This document shows, piece after piece, positions 22,157-34,179 of a stretch of 64,000 nt of DNA; position 1 is the stretch's first letter; each line of letters starts with the position of its first letter. Under the pieces are notes generated by a model that saw nothing but the letters and a program-made list of their open reading frames with translations, ran no database searches and was not told the origin of the DNA. The stretch is taken from assembly GCA_025529335.1 (NCBI GenBank), contig JAMYHX010000052.1, positions 1 through 64,000 of the forward strand, in the 5' to 3' direction. Source of the DNA: Rhizopus sp. PT2906. Its lineage: Eukaryota; Mucoromycota; Mucoromycetes; Mucorales; Rhizopodaceae. Both the position numbers and the translations under genes were made by a program.

Positions 22157-22463
22157 AAAAGAAGAAAGAAGAAAAAGAAAAGGATAACTGTTGGTTGATA
22201 TTCTCATTTTAATAATAATAATAATAATAATAAAAATAACCATGTTTTCATTATACTTTTATTCATGCACTATAACAGCGTAACAAATATAGAAAACATG
22301 CAGATACACACGTAAAGGGGGGGAATCATTTATATACATGTATGATTAGACAACAACAGCTTGGATAACTACACTGCTTCTTTATCAACCTTTTCTTTTT
22401 TTTATAAAAATGACTTTATTTCTAAACTATATTGCAATACATAAAAATGATATGTATAATCTT

Positions 22464-24560
22464 CTACTTGTTCATGTACATAGTGTCCTTATTGACTTGC
22501 TTTTTCATTCTTGATTTACGCTGTTTATCCAACTGTACAGTATATTCAAATCTTTCCTTTGAAAGTTCATGCTCTCCAAACGAGGCTGTCACAAGTCTAG
22601 CCAAGTTCATGTGTAGCATCAAATCTTCTTGCATTGGCATTTCATCACCTGTTTCTGATGCCTTCTTTCTTTCTTCCACAAATGCATTTTGAATATACTT
22701 ATATATCCCTCTATTAGCTCTCATACACACTTTGTTTTACTACTCCTTACCTCAGATACAGAAGCAGGAATATCATAATCACCATATTTGGCAGAATGAA
22801 TGAATTTCCTAAATTGGTTCAACTTGTTCTTGGGTAATTTTAACATACTCTGTTCAGAATCTTCTAGAGGATAAAGAGGTTGGATCCGCACAGAGCAATG
22901 GTTCTACCAATTTACATAAAGAATTAACCAAGAAATATATATACAAAAAGAGTTGACTTACAGATAAGATTGAATTGTTTGTAGAGATGGATAATAGACT
23001 AATGTCTGTATCAAAGTTATATTGACTGTAAGGGAATTCGTAGCTCAACAATTGACTTTGAATGACATTTTGAAGGGCTTGGAAGTTACGAACACCTGTA
23101 TCCTTCAGTTGACCTTCGTCCAAGACGGTTTCATCTACCAAAAGTACGGTACCATCGACCAGTTGAAGTACACCAGACTGTAAGTTTTCATTAATGCTCT
23201 TGGGTGAGAATCTAGATTGATTGAGTCCGTCGATGGTTAAGGGTAAAGTGACTGAATGCATGTTGAGACTGTTCAATAGATCTGACAGTGGTTTAGTCAC
23301 AGGATTGCTTACACCAAACAGAGGTGACTCATTCTCATGAATTGTTCTATAAGATGGTAGACCATTGATGTTGATCGTGATATGACCGATTTTTAATCCT
23401 CTGTTCTTCATTGTTCTATTGTAATATACATATAAGTAATGAATGCGTCACGTAGCTATTTAGTGTTACACTCTAGATAATAATTGAAGCAAGACAAACT
23501 CAGCTGCTAGTTTATCTCCACCCAAGACAGAAGCGATATAGTCTATCAGTTCAGTACGAATTGTTTCAATTGATCCATCAGGCAGATCTTCATGTAAAGG
23601 AGTAGTTTGATCCAGGCTGTTATAAGCAATAGCATGGATTACAGCTGTATTGGGAAATCCAGACAGAACAGAGGCAAGACCAAAGCTACTTTCGTCTGTC
23701 TCTATTTCTGGAATGTTTTGTCCTCGAATACCAATGATTTCGACCAACTGTCCAATGCGTAACGTTTCGCTCATGTCGTTGTAGAATTTGACTATGGCTG
23801 ATGTATGTTGTTTTCCGGGTAAAGGATATTTATCTTTTATGCTACTCTTATTGTCATGGATACCCAGTCGGCTCAATTGATCTTCCAGAGAACCTAAAAG
23901 AAAACAAAGAATTACAAAAGGGAGGTCATGTGTTTAGTAAACATGATCCTTACCTTTATAGACATCGTGCGCTTCTCTTGACCACTCTGTCTCACCAGGG
24001 GGAGAGACACAATAGACAAGTGTACGCTCAGATAGATGTTGACTATAAAGAAGGTCTTCACTCATCTATAATAATGTATAAATGGTTCAGGTCAAAGTAA
24101 TTTAAATATGACAGCTTACATCAACCGAGATAGGTTCATCATTATACTTTGAACATTCCAGTCGTGTTGATCCATCTTGATTTCTTACTTCATATGCAGA
24201 AAGAAACATCTCTTGTCCTAGGCCCGTATCTTGAATCATGCAACGAAAACGGACCAAAGTATTTTTAGGTATTTGTTGCACAGGTACATCATTTATAGAA
24301 ATGATCTTAAAATAACAAAGGATGAGCTGATATTTATACATGAAAGATATAAAAAAAACAACTTTACTTGATCTTTATGTCCATTCAACATGTCAAGAAA
24401 TGAAGCTGAAGGATCAAATGTAGTTGCGTCCGAGTCATTCTTCAAATGTTGTTCTATTCTTTTATAATCAACAACAACAAAACAAGTAAAAATAGAGAGT
24501 GATCCTACCAAATAATTGAGACAAGTAAGCTAATGGTTCTCTTAATGCTTGACTGGTCAT
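22464..24560 (-). CDS. MCMBP: MCM complex-binding protein (MCMBP/ETG1)
   Basis: Eight exons (24509-24560, 24368-24453, 24120-24305, 23954-24065, 23470-23893, 22962-23415, 22751-22903, 22464-22697) give 566 residues. Recognisable family blocks in order: LVRFRCMIQDTG, an RTLVYCVSPPGETEW block, GQLVEIIGI, LPLTIDGLN, the strongly conserved GVLQLVDGTVLLVDET with GQLKDTGVRN, and a helical C-terminus with LARLVTASFGE. MCMBP binds MCM3-7, helps assemble and unload the replicative helicase, and supports cohesion. All introns are 53-62 nt. The first exon is only 17 codons. It shares a 245-bp divergent promoter with the coiled-coil gene at 24806. Confidence 0.92.
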
Positions 24561-24805
24561 TTCGATCCCTTAATGAAAAAGAGAAAAAAAAAAAAAAAAA
24601 GAGTGACTTTGTTATGTTCCACATTAAAGGCGGTGATTTTCCAGAAAGACAGAGAGATGGGAGGGGGAGTTTGATTTGTATAAATAGAGAGTCCTTTGAA
24701 TCCCTTTTTTCCCTATTTTTTCTTTTCTCTATTCCTTTCTCTCTCTTTCTCTCTCTTCTTTCCCCCCTTTGAAAGCTGTCAAAATAAATCATCTTTTTTT
24801 TATAA
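24561..24805. promoter_or_regulatory. Shared divergent promoter region (MCMBP / coiled-coil gene)
   Basis: 245 bp with a long C/T-rich run (24697-24768) and a TTTTTTTTATAAATG junction at the right-hand start. No defined factor site was recognised. Confidence 0.4.
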
Positions 24806-25440
24806 ATGTTGATTGATAATAACAGTAATGGTTTAATAGCCAAAAAGTCTATTGGTGATATCACAGTTGGAGAGATACTTGAATTATATAAACATGATAC
24901 AGATTTATTAAAGCATATATTAACAGCAAAAGCAGAAGAAGATAAAGTATGTGTGTGTATGTGTATATACAAGTAATATAAACTGACACAGATTAAATAT
25001 ATATAGAGAAGAGGTGCCGAAGAACTAAGAAGAGCAGAAGAAGCCAGACTACAGTCAAAGTTTATTGATTTACAGTTGGACCAAAGCCGTCGTGCATCAT
25101 CTGTTATTGATGATGCTTCACTTGGAGGTAAACATGAGAAAACTCAGATATTTATAATATATATTCATTTGATCACAAGGTATATCATCAAATGATTGGC
25201 TGTCATCTTATCCACCTCAAAGCGATTTACTATCACCCTTTCTGAATAATACACCTCCTTCTCCTCAGTTACAACAGCCATTGTCACCATATACCCTGTT
25301 TGAAGTACCATTTGCTGATTTGAATCTATCCGCTCCTTCTTCCCCAGATATACTTCCACACAATAGCTCTAGTTCAAGCCTGGTGACTACCATTCATAAA
25401 AATAGTAGTAATAATAATATTAATGAGAACAATAAAGATG

Positions 25441-25472
<32 letters not shown>

Positions 25473-25895
25473 GAAAAGAAGTGCGAGATAAATGAAGAGA
25501 AACAAGAGGGAAGGGCTTCTTGTAAGAGAACGTTATCTAGAACGAGATCAACAAGGAAACCATCGATAAAAGTGTTGTCTAAAAAGAATCGTTCATCTCA
25601 AGTACATCCACAAGAACAACAACAAGACAATAAAGACACTCCTCCAGAAGAGCCACTACCTTTGAATCACAACAAGGTCATTGAAGCCTTGAGAGCTAAA
25701 CTTCAACGATCTACCCAACAACAAAAGGAACAAAAGAATGTAAAAGAAGAGATACCGAGCATGTCTCCTTCAGGTATCTTATTACTCGACTTGAAGAATC
25801 CAAAAAAGACATTTCCTTTACGTGCCCCTCGCGCTTCACTCGTGAAAAAGCCTTCTTCTTTTATTTCCGCTCATAAACCCAAAGAACCTTTGTAG
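24806..25895 (+). CDS. Coiled-coil, Gln-rich protein of unknown function
   Basis: Exons 24806-24946, 25007-25127 and 25180-25895 give 325 residues. The N-terminal 90 residues look folded: a GEILELYKHDTDLLKHIL segment and a charged helix (EELRRAEEARLQ) form a probable coiled coil. This is followed by an SRRASSV phospho-like site and long Ser/Pro/Asn-rich disorder, a run of ten or more glutamines (about 25443-25472), a basic RS-type stretch and a short helix (KVIEALRAKLQ). It could be a transcription-linked or signalling adaptor. I do not recognise a named family. Confidence 0.65.
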
Positions 25896-26262
25896 AGAAA
25901 TTGATCTCCCGTTTAAGTACCCCCCAAATCATTCCCCCCTCCTTCCCATTTTTTATTGCATAATAAAATTGTACTTCAATTGATTTGTAACCACTATAAG
26001 CAATTCTCCGAGGCTTTCTCAGAGTTCACTGATAAAAGGCTTATCTAATGAATCACTCACAACTATGTTTGTATATGAAAGATTAATATTTATTCATACT
26101 TTTTATAAAGTGATATATATATATTTTTTTGCCTTCTGTGAGAACCAGCAGTGACCACAAAAACCAGTCATTTCTCTATTCCAATAAACTTTTACCCGCT
26201 TAAACATCGTCACACACAAGGAAACTTTTTTTTTTTTTCCTCTTTTTTCTAGATCAAAAATA
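25896..26262. other. Intergenic, terminator and leader sequence
   Basis: AATAAA-like ATAATAAAATT at about 25960 serves the upstream gene. A pyrimidine tract (26226-26250) precedes the HAS1 start. No gene seen. Confidence 0.5.
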
Positions 26263-27861
26263 ATGGGTGAAAAAAGACAAGCAGCATCTGATCGTTCAGT
26301 AGCAACAGCCAAGAAGCAAAAACAAGAAAAAGATCAAAAAGACAGCATTGAAGTATCTTCAAAGCAAGATGAATCACCAGTCAGTTATGACTTTGAAAGC
26401 TTGGATTGCTGTGAACGTACAAAGAATGCAATCAAAGATCTTGGATTCGAGAAAATGACAGAAGTTCAGGCACGTACTATCCCACCCCTTATGGCTGGTA
26501 GAGACGTCTTGGGTGCTGCAAAGACTGGATCAGGCAAGACATTGGCATTCTTGATCCCAGCTGTTGAGATTCTGTATCGTTTAAAGTTCAAGCCTAGAAA
26601 CGGTACAGGTGCAGTCATCGTTTCACCCACAAGAGAATTAGCATTGCAAATTTTTGGTGTTGCCAAGGAGTTGTTAAAGTATCATCAAATGACCTTTGGT
26701 ATCGTCATTGGTGGTGCTAATAGAAAGGCAGAAGCAGACAAGTTGGTAAAAGGTGTCAATCTGTTGGTAGCTACACCAGGTCGATTGTTAGATCATTTAC
26801 AAGTAAGGTATAATATTGTTACATAATCAAATCTAACATATCAAAAGAATACCCGTGGATTTGTATACAAGAATTTGAAGGCATTGATTATTGATGAAGC
26901 AGATCGTATATTGGAAATTGGTTTCGAAGACGAAATGAGACAGATTGTCAATATATTGCCATCAGAACGACAGACTATGTTATTCTCTGCTACTCAAACA
27001 ACCAAGGTTCAAGATTTGGCCCGTATTTCATTAAAAAAGGGACCACTGTATATCAACGTTCATGAAAATCGAGATACCTCAACAGCCGATGGATTGGAGC
27101 AAGGATACGTTGTCTGTGATTCTGATCGTCGATTTTTGCTGCTATTTACCTTTTTAAGAAAGAATTTGAAGAAGAAAGTGATTGTGTTCTTTTCAAGCTG
27201 TAATTCTGTGAAATATCATGCTGAATTATTGAATTACATTGATGTGCCCGTATTGGCTTTACATGTAAGTTTCTTTCTTATAAAACAAAAAAACAAAAAA
27301 ATGCTCATTCTATGTTAGGGTAAACAAAAGCAACAGAAACGAACAAATACCTTTTTTGAATTCTGTAATGCGGAAAGGGGTATTTTGTTATGTACAGATG
27401 TTGCAGCCAGAGGATTAGATATTCCAGCAGTAGACTGGATCATTCAGTTTGATCCACCTGATGATCCTCGTGACTACATTCATCGTGTAGGTCGTACGGC
27501 TCGTGCGGGAGGCCAGGGAAAGAGTTTATTATTTTTATTACCAAGCGAACTTGGCTTTTTAAGATATTTAAAACACGCCAAGGTGCCATTAAACGAGTAC
27601 CAATTCCCTTCCAACAAGATAGCCAATGTACAAGGACAATTAGAAAAACTGATAGAAAAGAATTATTATCTAAATCAATCTGCCAAGGATGGTTATCGAT
27701 CCTATCTTCATGCTTATGCTTCATTCAGCTTAAAAAAGATTTTTGATATCAACAACTTGGATTTAGCAAAAGTGGCCAAAGCCTTTGGTTTTGCTACACC
27801 ACCCAAAGTCAATCTGGGTTCAATAAAGCAATTGAAGCAGACAGCAGAAGACAAGCAATAA
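26263..27861 (+). CDS. HAS1: DEAD-box RNA helicase Has1 (DDX18)
   Basis: Exons 26263-26802, 26848-27264 and 27319-27861 give 499 residues, the usual Has1 size. Motifs in order: Q-motif region (GFEKMTEVQ), AAKTGSGKT (I), PTRELALQ (Ia), TPGRLLDHL (Ib), DEAD (II), SAT (III), then C-terminal DVAARGLDIP (V) and HRVGRTARAG (VI). The C-terminal extension (SYLHAYASFSLKKIFDI) is characteristic of Has1. The enzyme remodels pre-rRNA and snoRNA contacts in 40S and 60S ribosome assembly in the nucleolus. The Lys-rich N-terminus fits nucleolar targeting. Confidence 0.95.
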
Positions 27862-27988
27862 AAGATTTAATAGATGTATAAAATGCGGGGTGTGTAACAG
27901 TTGAATAAAAATAGGAATATTGTCTTACTCAGCTTTTTTTCGTATTTCTTTTCTCTTTTTTTTTTTTTTTTTATTTTATTTATTATTC

Positions 27989-29275
27989 ATGTCTGCCATA
28001 AACTCTTCTTCAACATTTGCAATACAATTAAAGTTTTCTCGTGCTTTATCGATTGTACGATCGATTCCACCAGAGATGGTTGAACTACAACCGACAGTGG
28101 CTGATAAATTACAGTTTTATGGTTTATATAAGCAAGCAGTACATGGGGATATTAACATGTCAAGGCCATCATCAAAACAAGCAGTTGAATACGCCAAATG
28201 GTAAATAATGACTATTCTTTACAAAATATCAATCAAGATTATTATAGGAAAGCATGGTATAAAATGAAAGGAATGAGTCCACTTGAAGCCCAAAAATTGT
28301 ACGTTGATTCCCTTATACAGCTGCTAACAGAAGTAAGTTACACAATACAAAAGATAGAATAGGGGCTATATATATACTGATCACTATCCTATAGCTTGTG
28401 CATCGATACCCTCATCATCAATATTACGAATTCCTTCAAAAGTCATTGGACAGTTTACAATCTATTGATGGAGAACAACAGGAAGAAGGTAATTCATTAT
28501 TTTTTTTTAACAATCAAAACTCAAAACCCCTATTCACTTAGAGATATTTCAAGACGCCTATGGTCCTGCAGATTTCGAAACCAAAAATCACTTTTTAAGC
28601 CAGATTGACCCACAATATATCACTCAGATTGACTCACCACCATTTTACCACAAACCGTATAGGCGACCGTCAGACCAAGATTATCCATTGACACCTATTA
28701 CTTCTCCTGGACGCGCCATCTCTTCATCACATGAAAATTATACATATCCCGCAGACTATCTGAAACAACAGTCAGATATAGTGTCAGAGGCAGATACCCT
28801 GGATCGTGAAGTGGCTGCTGCCACTGCTCGTTTAAGTATCACGGCACCACAACATTCCCCTTATGCCACCCAACAACCTCATCATCATCATCACCATCGC
28901 TCGATCGGCAGTGCCAGTATTAGTAGCAGTGGTAGTAGTCATCGTTCAAGCAAAAAGACAATGAAAAAGGAAGAAAACAATCGCGCATTAGAGAAATTAC
29001 AGACAGAGGTAACAGCATTGACAGAGCAGATAGATAGACTACGACAGCAACATCGACAACATCAGCAGAAAGCAGGATGGACAATGCAAAGAATAGTCAT
29101 GACCTTGCTTAAACATGCTCTAGCCGATTTTACCATCTTGTTTATTCTATTTCTTGTTCTCTGGAAGAAAAAGTCACCTATTGCCTATGCGATTCTGGAT
29201 CGCATCATGCCTCTTGTTCATGCTATAATAACCAAAGTTGTACGCAGAGTCGTATTTTGGAAAGTTACTGTTTAA
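27989..29275 (+). CDS. Acyl-CoA-binding tail-anchored protein (ACBD5/Atg37-like)
   Basis: Exons 27989-28200, 28248-28332, 28395-28488 and 28542-29275 give 374 residues. The N-terminal ACB domain (about 10-100) has LQFYGLYKQAVHGD, SRPSSKQAVEYAKW and AWYKMKGMSPLEA, with the tyrosines and lysines that hold acyl-CoA. Then come a disordered Ser/His-rich linker (six-His run), a coiled coil (LEKLQTEVTALTEQIDRLRQ) and one C-terminal membrane span (FTILFILFLVLW) with a basic tail. That order matches peroxisomal ACBD5 and yeast Atg37, which link very-long-chain acyl-CoA to pexophagy and ER contacts. The organelle is inferred from architecture. Confidence 0.85.
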
Positions 29276-30820
29276 TATAAAAACATATATATTTACACAC
29301 AATAAAAATATTTATCATTATCATTTTATTTAGAGGCTAAATGTTCAGCCAAAAGTATGTGCATTCATTACGTGTGGGAATACGTATGACTACGCGATAT
29401 CTCTTTTCCCTTTTGATGACTAAGGCCAATCCTAGGAACGAATTATGGTAGATAATTAATCACCGTGGCCAATTCGAGGTAGTGAAAAAAGGAGAGGGAG
29501 ATGTACACTTTTTCATTTTGAAGAGTCATTCATCACTTCAATACGAGTGAGGGTTATCTTTTTTTAAAAAGTATAATATTGATAATGCAAGGTTATCATT
29601 AGCTGTCTTGGTTCCGTCATTACTGCCAATGACTATGAGGCTTATTTACAACTCAAAGGAAGTGGATCGTTAAAAATCTATGATTCCTTGTATAAATCGT
29701 TACTTTCTGCGTGATGAATGACTCTAAACTACTTGATGATATGCTTGTCATGGGGTTCTCTACCCTTTTTTATGCAAGAAATTCTGAATTTATAGAAAAA
29801 GAAAATACATTTTATTAAACCAAAGGGTTTATGCTAACCTAGCTTTTCATAATATGAGCTCTATTTACGAGATATTTAAAAGTAGTCGGCTTTAAACTGG
29901 CTAAAGTCATTGTGTGTATAAAAAAAAAGGAGGAAGGGCATCTGGACCATCTGCTGATAATAATTATAAAATGATGACATGGATTACCGAACCATGGATG
30001 ATTTTGTCACTGAATCAATGCATTGATGACTTTATTTATCTTATTATAAAAGTGTATGGAAAAAATACAGTAGAATATGTATAATCCGACTTTTCTATAA
30101 AAAAAAAAGAAAAAAAAAAAAAGGTTTGACCTTGTACCTAACTGACGTATGCCCTTCTTGTAAAAAAAAGGGGGGTTGCTTTTTCCTTTCTTTTTCCTTT
30201 ACAAAAAAAAAATAGTCTCATTATATAGATCACGGTTGTGTCATTAGTATTTAACCAAGGGGGGTCTTCTTTGAAAAGCGTCCATACTCCACTGTTTTAC
30301 ACCTGAGGTTTATTAGCTACGTAATTGTGTGCTAAGAGACAGAAATTACTGAACGTACAACCGTTACACATTTTTGACATGGAAACAGAATTACTTCAAA
30401 TTACGTTAATATCAGATACAAGCAAAAAAAAAAAAAAAAAAAAGAAAAGAATCAATCTCGACAAGTTGTTCCGTTACATCCCTTTCATAATACATATCTT
30501 GCTATTTCCTTGGCAACTAATAAGAAAAAGAAAGTGGGAAGCCATAGCTATAATTCGAGCATATTTTTGCTAACGTTGGACAAGAGTAGAATAAATGGAG
30601 TGCCGTACTTTCAAAAAAGGAAAAAACGCGACATTATGTGTTTAAAAACTTGGTAACCTAGTTTTTTTTAGTGTGTAATATGATGCATTCTTTACAATGA
30701 GCGAGCAAAAGAGAAAGAGAGAGACAAAGAGACAAAAAGAGAAAGAAAGACGGCGTGAGCTGTCATTCGTATATATAACATCATCATATGCAAGTTGTAC
30801 CTCTCTCTTTTTCTTCCTTC
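29276..30820. other. Intergenic, 1.5 kb, low complexity
   Basis: No gene found. Several A-runs (30096-30122, 30423-30441) and a C/T-rich leader (30690-30900) before the GH125 start. Short frames here lack codon character. Confidence 0.5.
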
Positions 30821-32820
30821 ATGTATTTAATTTCCACCATTCTCCTTATTTCCTTCTTCTTTTTTTCCTTCTTCTTTTCTTTATTATTTTTTTACTTGAT
30901 CCTTATGCCTAATTCTTGTCCTGGCTACTCAGAGTACTTTCATCATAACATATAATCAATGACCCTACTAAACATTGGAGCTCTACAGGTATTCCAAAGT
31001 ATTTCATCGCCCCGGAAGTGGTGGTTTATTGAATCTGCCGTTTCAACGGCCCATTGAATCATGCAGAAAATTCACAAGTCAAGTCATTGAATCTGTCATC
31101 AGCAATGTCACTTCCAGGGTAAAACAATCATCAGCATCATAGGTTGAGTATCATCTGAGCTCATGTTACATAGATATCCAATTTGGATCTCGCTCGTCTC
31201 TTTACAAACGCATATCCAAATACTTTAGATACCACTATTCAGAGCACTGCCTGTCTCAAAGCATCCAGTCACTGCTTACCACTCTCATTTATTATCACTG
31301 GTGATATCAATGCCATGTGGCTCAGAGATTCTGCTAATCAAATCATGCCCTACATTGACTACATCAAACATGACTCTCAACTTAAACGCTTATTTTTGGG
31401 AGCCATCTATATGCAGGCCCACTTTATTAATATAGATAACTATGCCAATGCGTTCAATGAGCCATCGTCTATAGATGTTCTTGCGTCTTCTATGTATAAT
31501 AAGACACTTGTTAAAAGAGAGGTTCAATTGCGTGAAGGCGGTAAGTTGTTCTCTCCTTTATATATATACATACATATATACTTAATTATTTTTATAGTGT
31601 ACGAGAGAAAATGGGAGATAGACTCACTTGCATCATTTATCAGTCTATCTTATCGTTATTGGGAGGCTTCAGGAGATAACTCCTTTGTAAACAATTCAGT
31701 ATGGATAGATGCAGTCGACTCGATTTTGACGACTATAAAGAAACAGCAAGAGCCTACATTTAATGAAACAACAGGTAACTACATCATTTTATCTATACAA
31801 CAAAGTTTAAAAATAATAATACTTTGTTTTCATAAAAAGGAGAACCCCTACCGACAGATTACAAGTTTTTTCAGACAACTGATAGACCAACAGAGACGCA
31901 ATTTCTCTTGGGCCGTGGACAACCCGTGAAATATACAGGAATGGTCAAAAGCTTATTTCGACCTTCAGATGACGCAACTCTATATCCTTTCTTTATACCT
32001 GGCAATGCTATGCTCTCGGTTGAACTAGGACATTTAGCACAACTACTCAACAGTAGCAGTTCAAGATCAAACAGTAAAATTCAAGGGTTTACTAGTGATT
32101 CACTCAGACTATCAAAGCAGATCAGAGATGCTATCTATAAATACGGAATTGTAGATCATCCAACCTACGGGAAAGTGTTTGCATGTAAGTTTATTTTATT
32201 TTTATTTTTATTTTTTTGCCCAACTATAAACCTTGGTGTTCATTTTGTTTCTAGACGAAGTAGACGGTTATGGATCAAGTTTAATAATGGATGATGCCAA
32301 CGTTCCCTCTTTGTTATCCCTCAGTTTGATTGGATTTTTAGACCAAAATGATATAATTTATCAAAATACTAGAAGACTCGTCTGGTCAAGGGATAACCCC
32401 TACTTCTTTTCAGGTCCAAGAGGATCAGGCATCGGAGGTCCACATGTAAGGCAAACAACAACAAAAGTAATAGAGAGATTAACATACATTATGTTAGGTT
32501 GGTTTGAACTATGCATGGCCCATGTCACAGATTGTTCGAGTAGGTTTAGTTAAAATGTTTGAATTTCTTATTCACTTGTATTTGAAATATAGATATTAAC
32601 ATCAAGTAATGATAATGAAATCAAAGAAGCATTAGATACCATCTTGGCCTCAACTGACAATACTGGATTAATACATGAATCTCTAAATGTTTATACAAAT
32701 TCAGGGGGTGATAACAATTCAGGATATACTAGATCATGGTTTGCATGGGCTAATGGATTGTTTGGGCAAGCCATACTAAAGATCGCCAATGAACGCCCTT
32801 ACCTCATCTTTAAACCATAA
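30821..32820 (+). CDS. GH125 exo-alpha-1,6-mannosidase, membrane-anchored
   Basis: Eight exons (30821-30933, 30989-31118, 31174-31540, 31598-31774, 31840-32184, 32255-32445, 32498-32539, 32593-32820) give 530 residues. A hydrophobic Phe/Leu-rich N-terminal segment (about residues 4-28) acts as signal anchor. The GH125 body shows CPGYSEYSK, PFQRPIESCRKF, PNTLDTT, GDINAMWLRDSANQIMPY, FFIPGNAMLSVELG, MDDANVPSLLSL, PRGSGIGGPH and HESLNVY. The metal-independent enzyme trims alpha-1,6-linked mannose from glycans; the anchor suggests Golgi or secretory pathway. The start is chosen as the ATG that gives the anchor and joins in phase through intron 30934-30988. Confidence 0.9.
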
Positions 32821-32915
32821 TAAATAATATAGTTTTTTGTAAATATAAATATATTTTGGGGTCTATCGTAATTCTTTTTAAATAATGCATGAATATATGT
32901 GCATGATTTTGTATT

Positions 32916-32945
32916 GTGTGTGTGTGTGTGTGTGGGTGTATGTGT
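32916..32945. repeat. (TG)n microsatellite
   Basis: About ten TG units with interruptions, between the convergent ends of the GH125 and NMNAT genes. Confidence 0.9.
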
Positions 32946-33002
32946 GTATTTGCGTGTAATTATTCAGTCGTGTTGTACATGTATGGTATTTGATGTATAT
33001 TT

Positions 33003-33587
33003 CTATACTTGATCCTTGTTTTCAGCAGGCGGTAGATAGAGTCCATGAAGTTTAATGTAATCAATCACTGGATTTGGCAATAGATATTTGATAGACATGC
33101 CTCTTTTGACAAATAATCTATACATTCATAAACAGGTCAGGTTTGTATATTACATAATACAAGTGATAATATACCTGATCTTTGTTGAACTGATATCATT
33201 ATGAATTAACTGTTTAATAACAGTAACATTCATCTATAATAAAGAGAGTTAAGAAACATGTAAATACGTTTCAACTATCATTTACTCTATGTTGATAAAG
33301 GATGTCGTGAGATAATAAAAACCCATACACATCTGTGCCTGTCCTTTCAATGATCACACAGCCATATCGACCTACGATATGATGCAACTATAACCGATAT
33401 TGCATAAATATCTCCCCTTTACATGTATATACGTATTTCATCTTACGTCGTTAGTGGCCCAAACCCCTGGATGGCCAAAAGAGGCAATCAGGTCACCACC
33501 AGCCAATAGCATGATGCGTATCTCCTTTCTCTCTCCTAAATAATATGTATGAGTATATCGATCTCTCTATTTCTCTTTCTTTTTTTC

Positions 33588-33619
<32 letters not shown>

Positions 33620-34179
33620 AGGGTTACCTGATCTTGTAGAGATACCATTACCCACTTTGTTTAATTCATGTTCAAAATGATCAAGTACAATAGCCGTTCT
33701 CTGGTAAGTTGTTTGACGCGCTTCCCAAGAGTCAACCATCAACCAGTCTGAGGTTGTTTCGACAGCCAATTGACACATTTTAACACGATGTTCTGCCTTT
33801 GCTAAGCCTTCTTTCATATAGTAATCAGATACAGGAGAATAATATCCTGCTAGTAACTCAAACTCATCCCTTTCTTTGAAGTGATCTTGTGCCATTTCTA
33901 CCATTGTTTAATTAGCCTTGTGTAATGTCATTGAAACAAACTTACCAAACATTCTCAAGTGAAGATAGGTTATTGGAGAGAATGAACCACAAGCTACGAG
34001 AACAAGAGGAATCTTGCTGTCGTCTATATATTGGGGGGAAGGGGGTTAGAAAAAGGATAGGATGATATTTGATATAAACCTTTCATGACAGTAGGCAATA
34101 AATGCCGCGGGAATTCATAAGGTTTGTCAAATAAAAGAGGGGAAAGGTCATAAGTAGATACCCTTGTATTTGAATTCAT
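33003..34179 (-). CDS. NMA1: Nicotinamide mononucleotide adenylyltransferase (NMNAT)
   Basis: Seven exons (34080-34179, 33946-34023, 33628-33897, 33447-33535, 33286-33387, 33175-33233, 33003-33117) give 270 residues. The nucleotidyltransferase signature is split over exons: VACGSFSPITYLHLRMFEMA (G-x-F-x-P-x-[TH]), then YYSPVSDYYMKEGL, LAGGDLIASF (dinucleotide loop), NDISSTKIR (the I-S-S-T-K-I-R ATP site) and MSIKYLLPNPVIDYI. The H of the usual G-x-F-x-P-x-H-x-x-H is T here with the second H kept, as in eukaryotic NMNATs. It makes NAD from NMN and ATP. Intron 33536-33627 is longer than others (92 nt) because of a T/A tract. Confidence 0.93.
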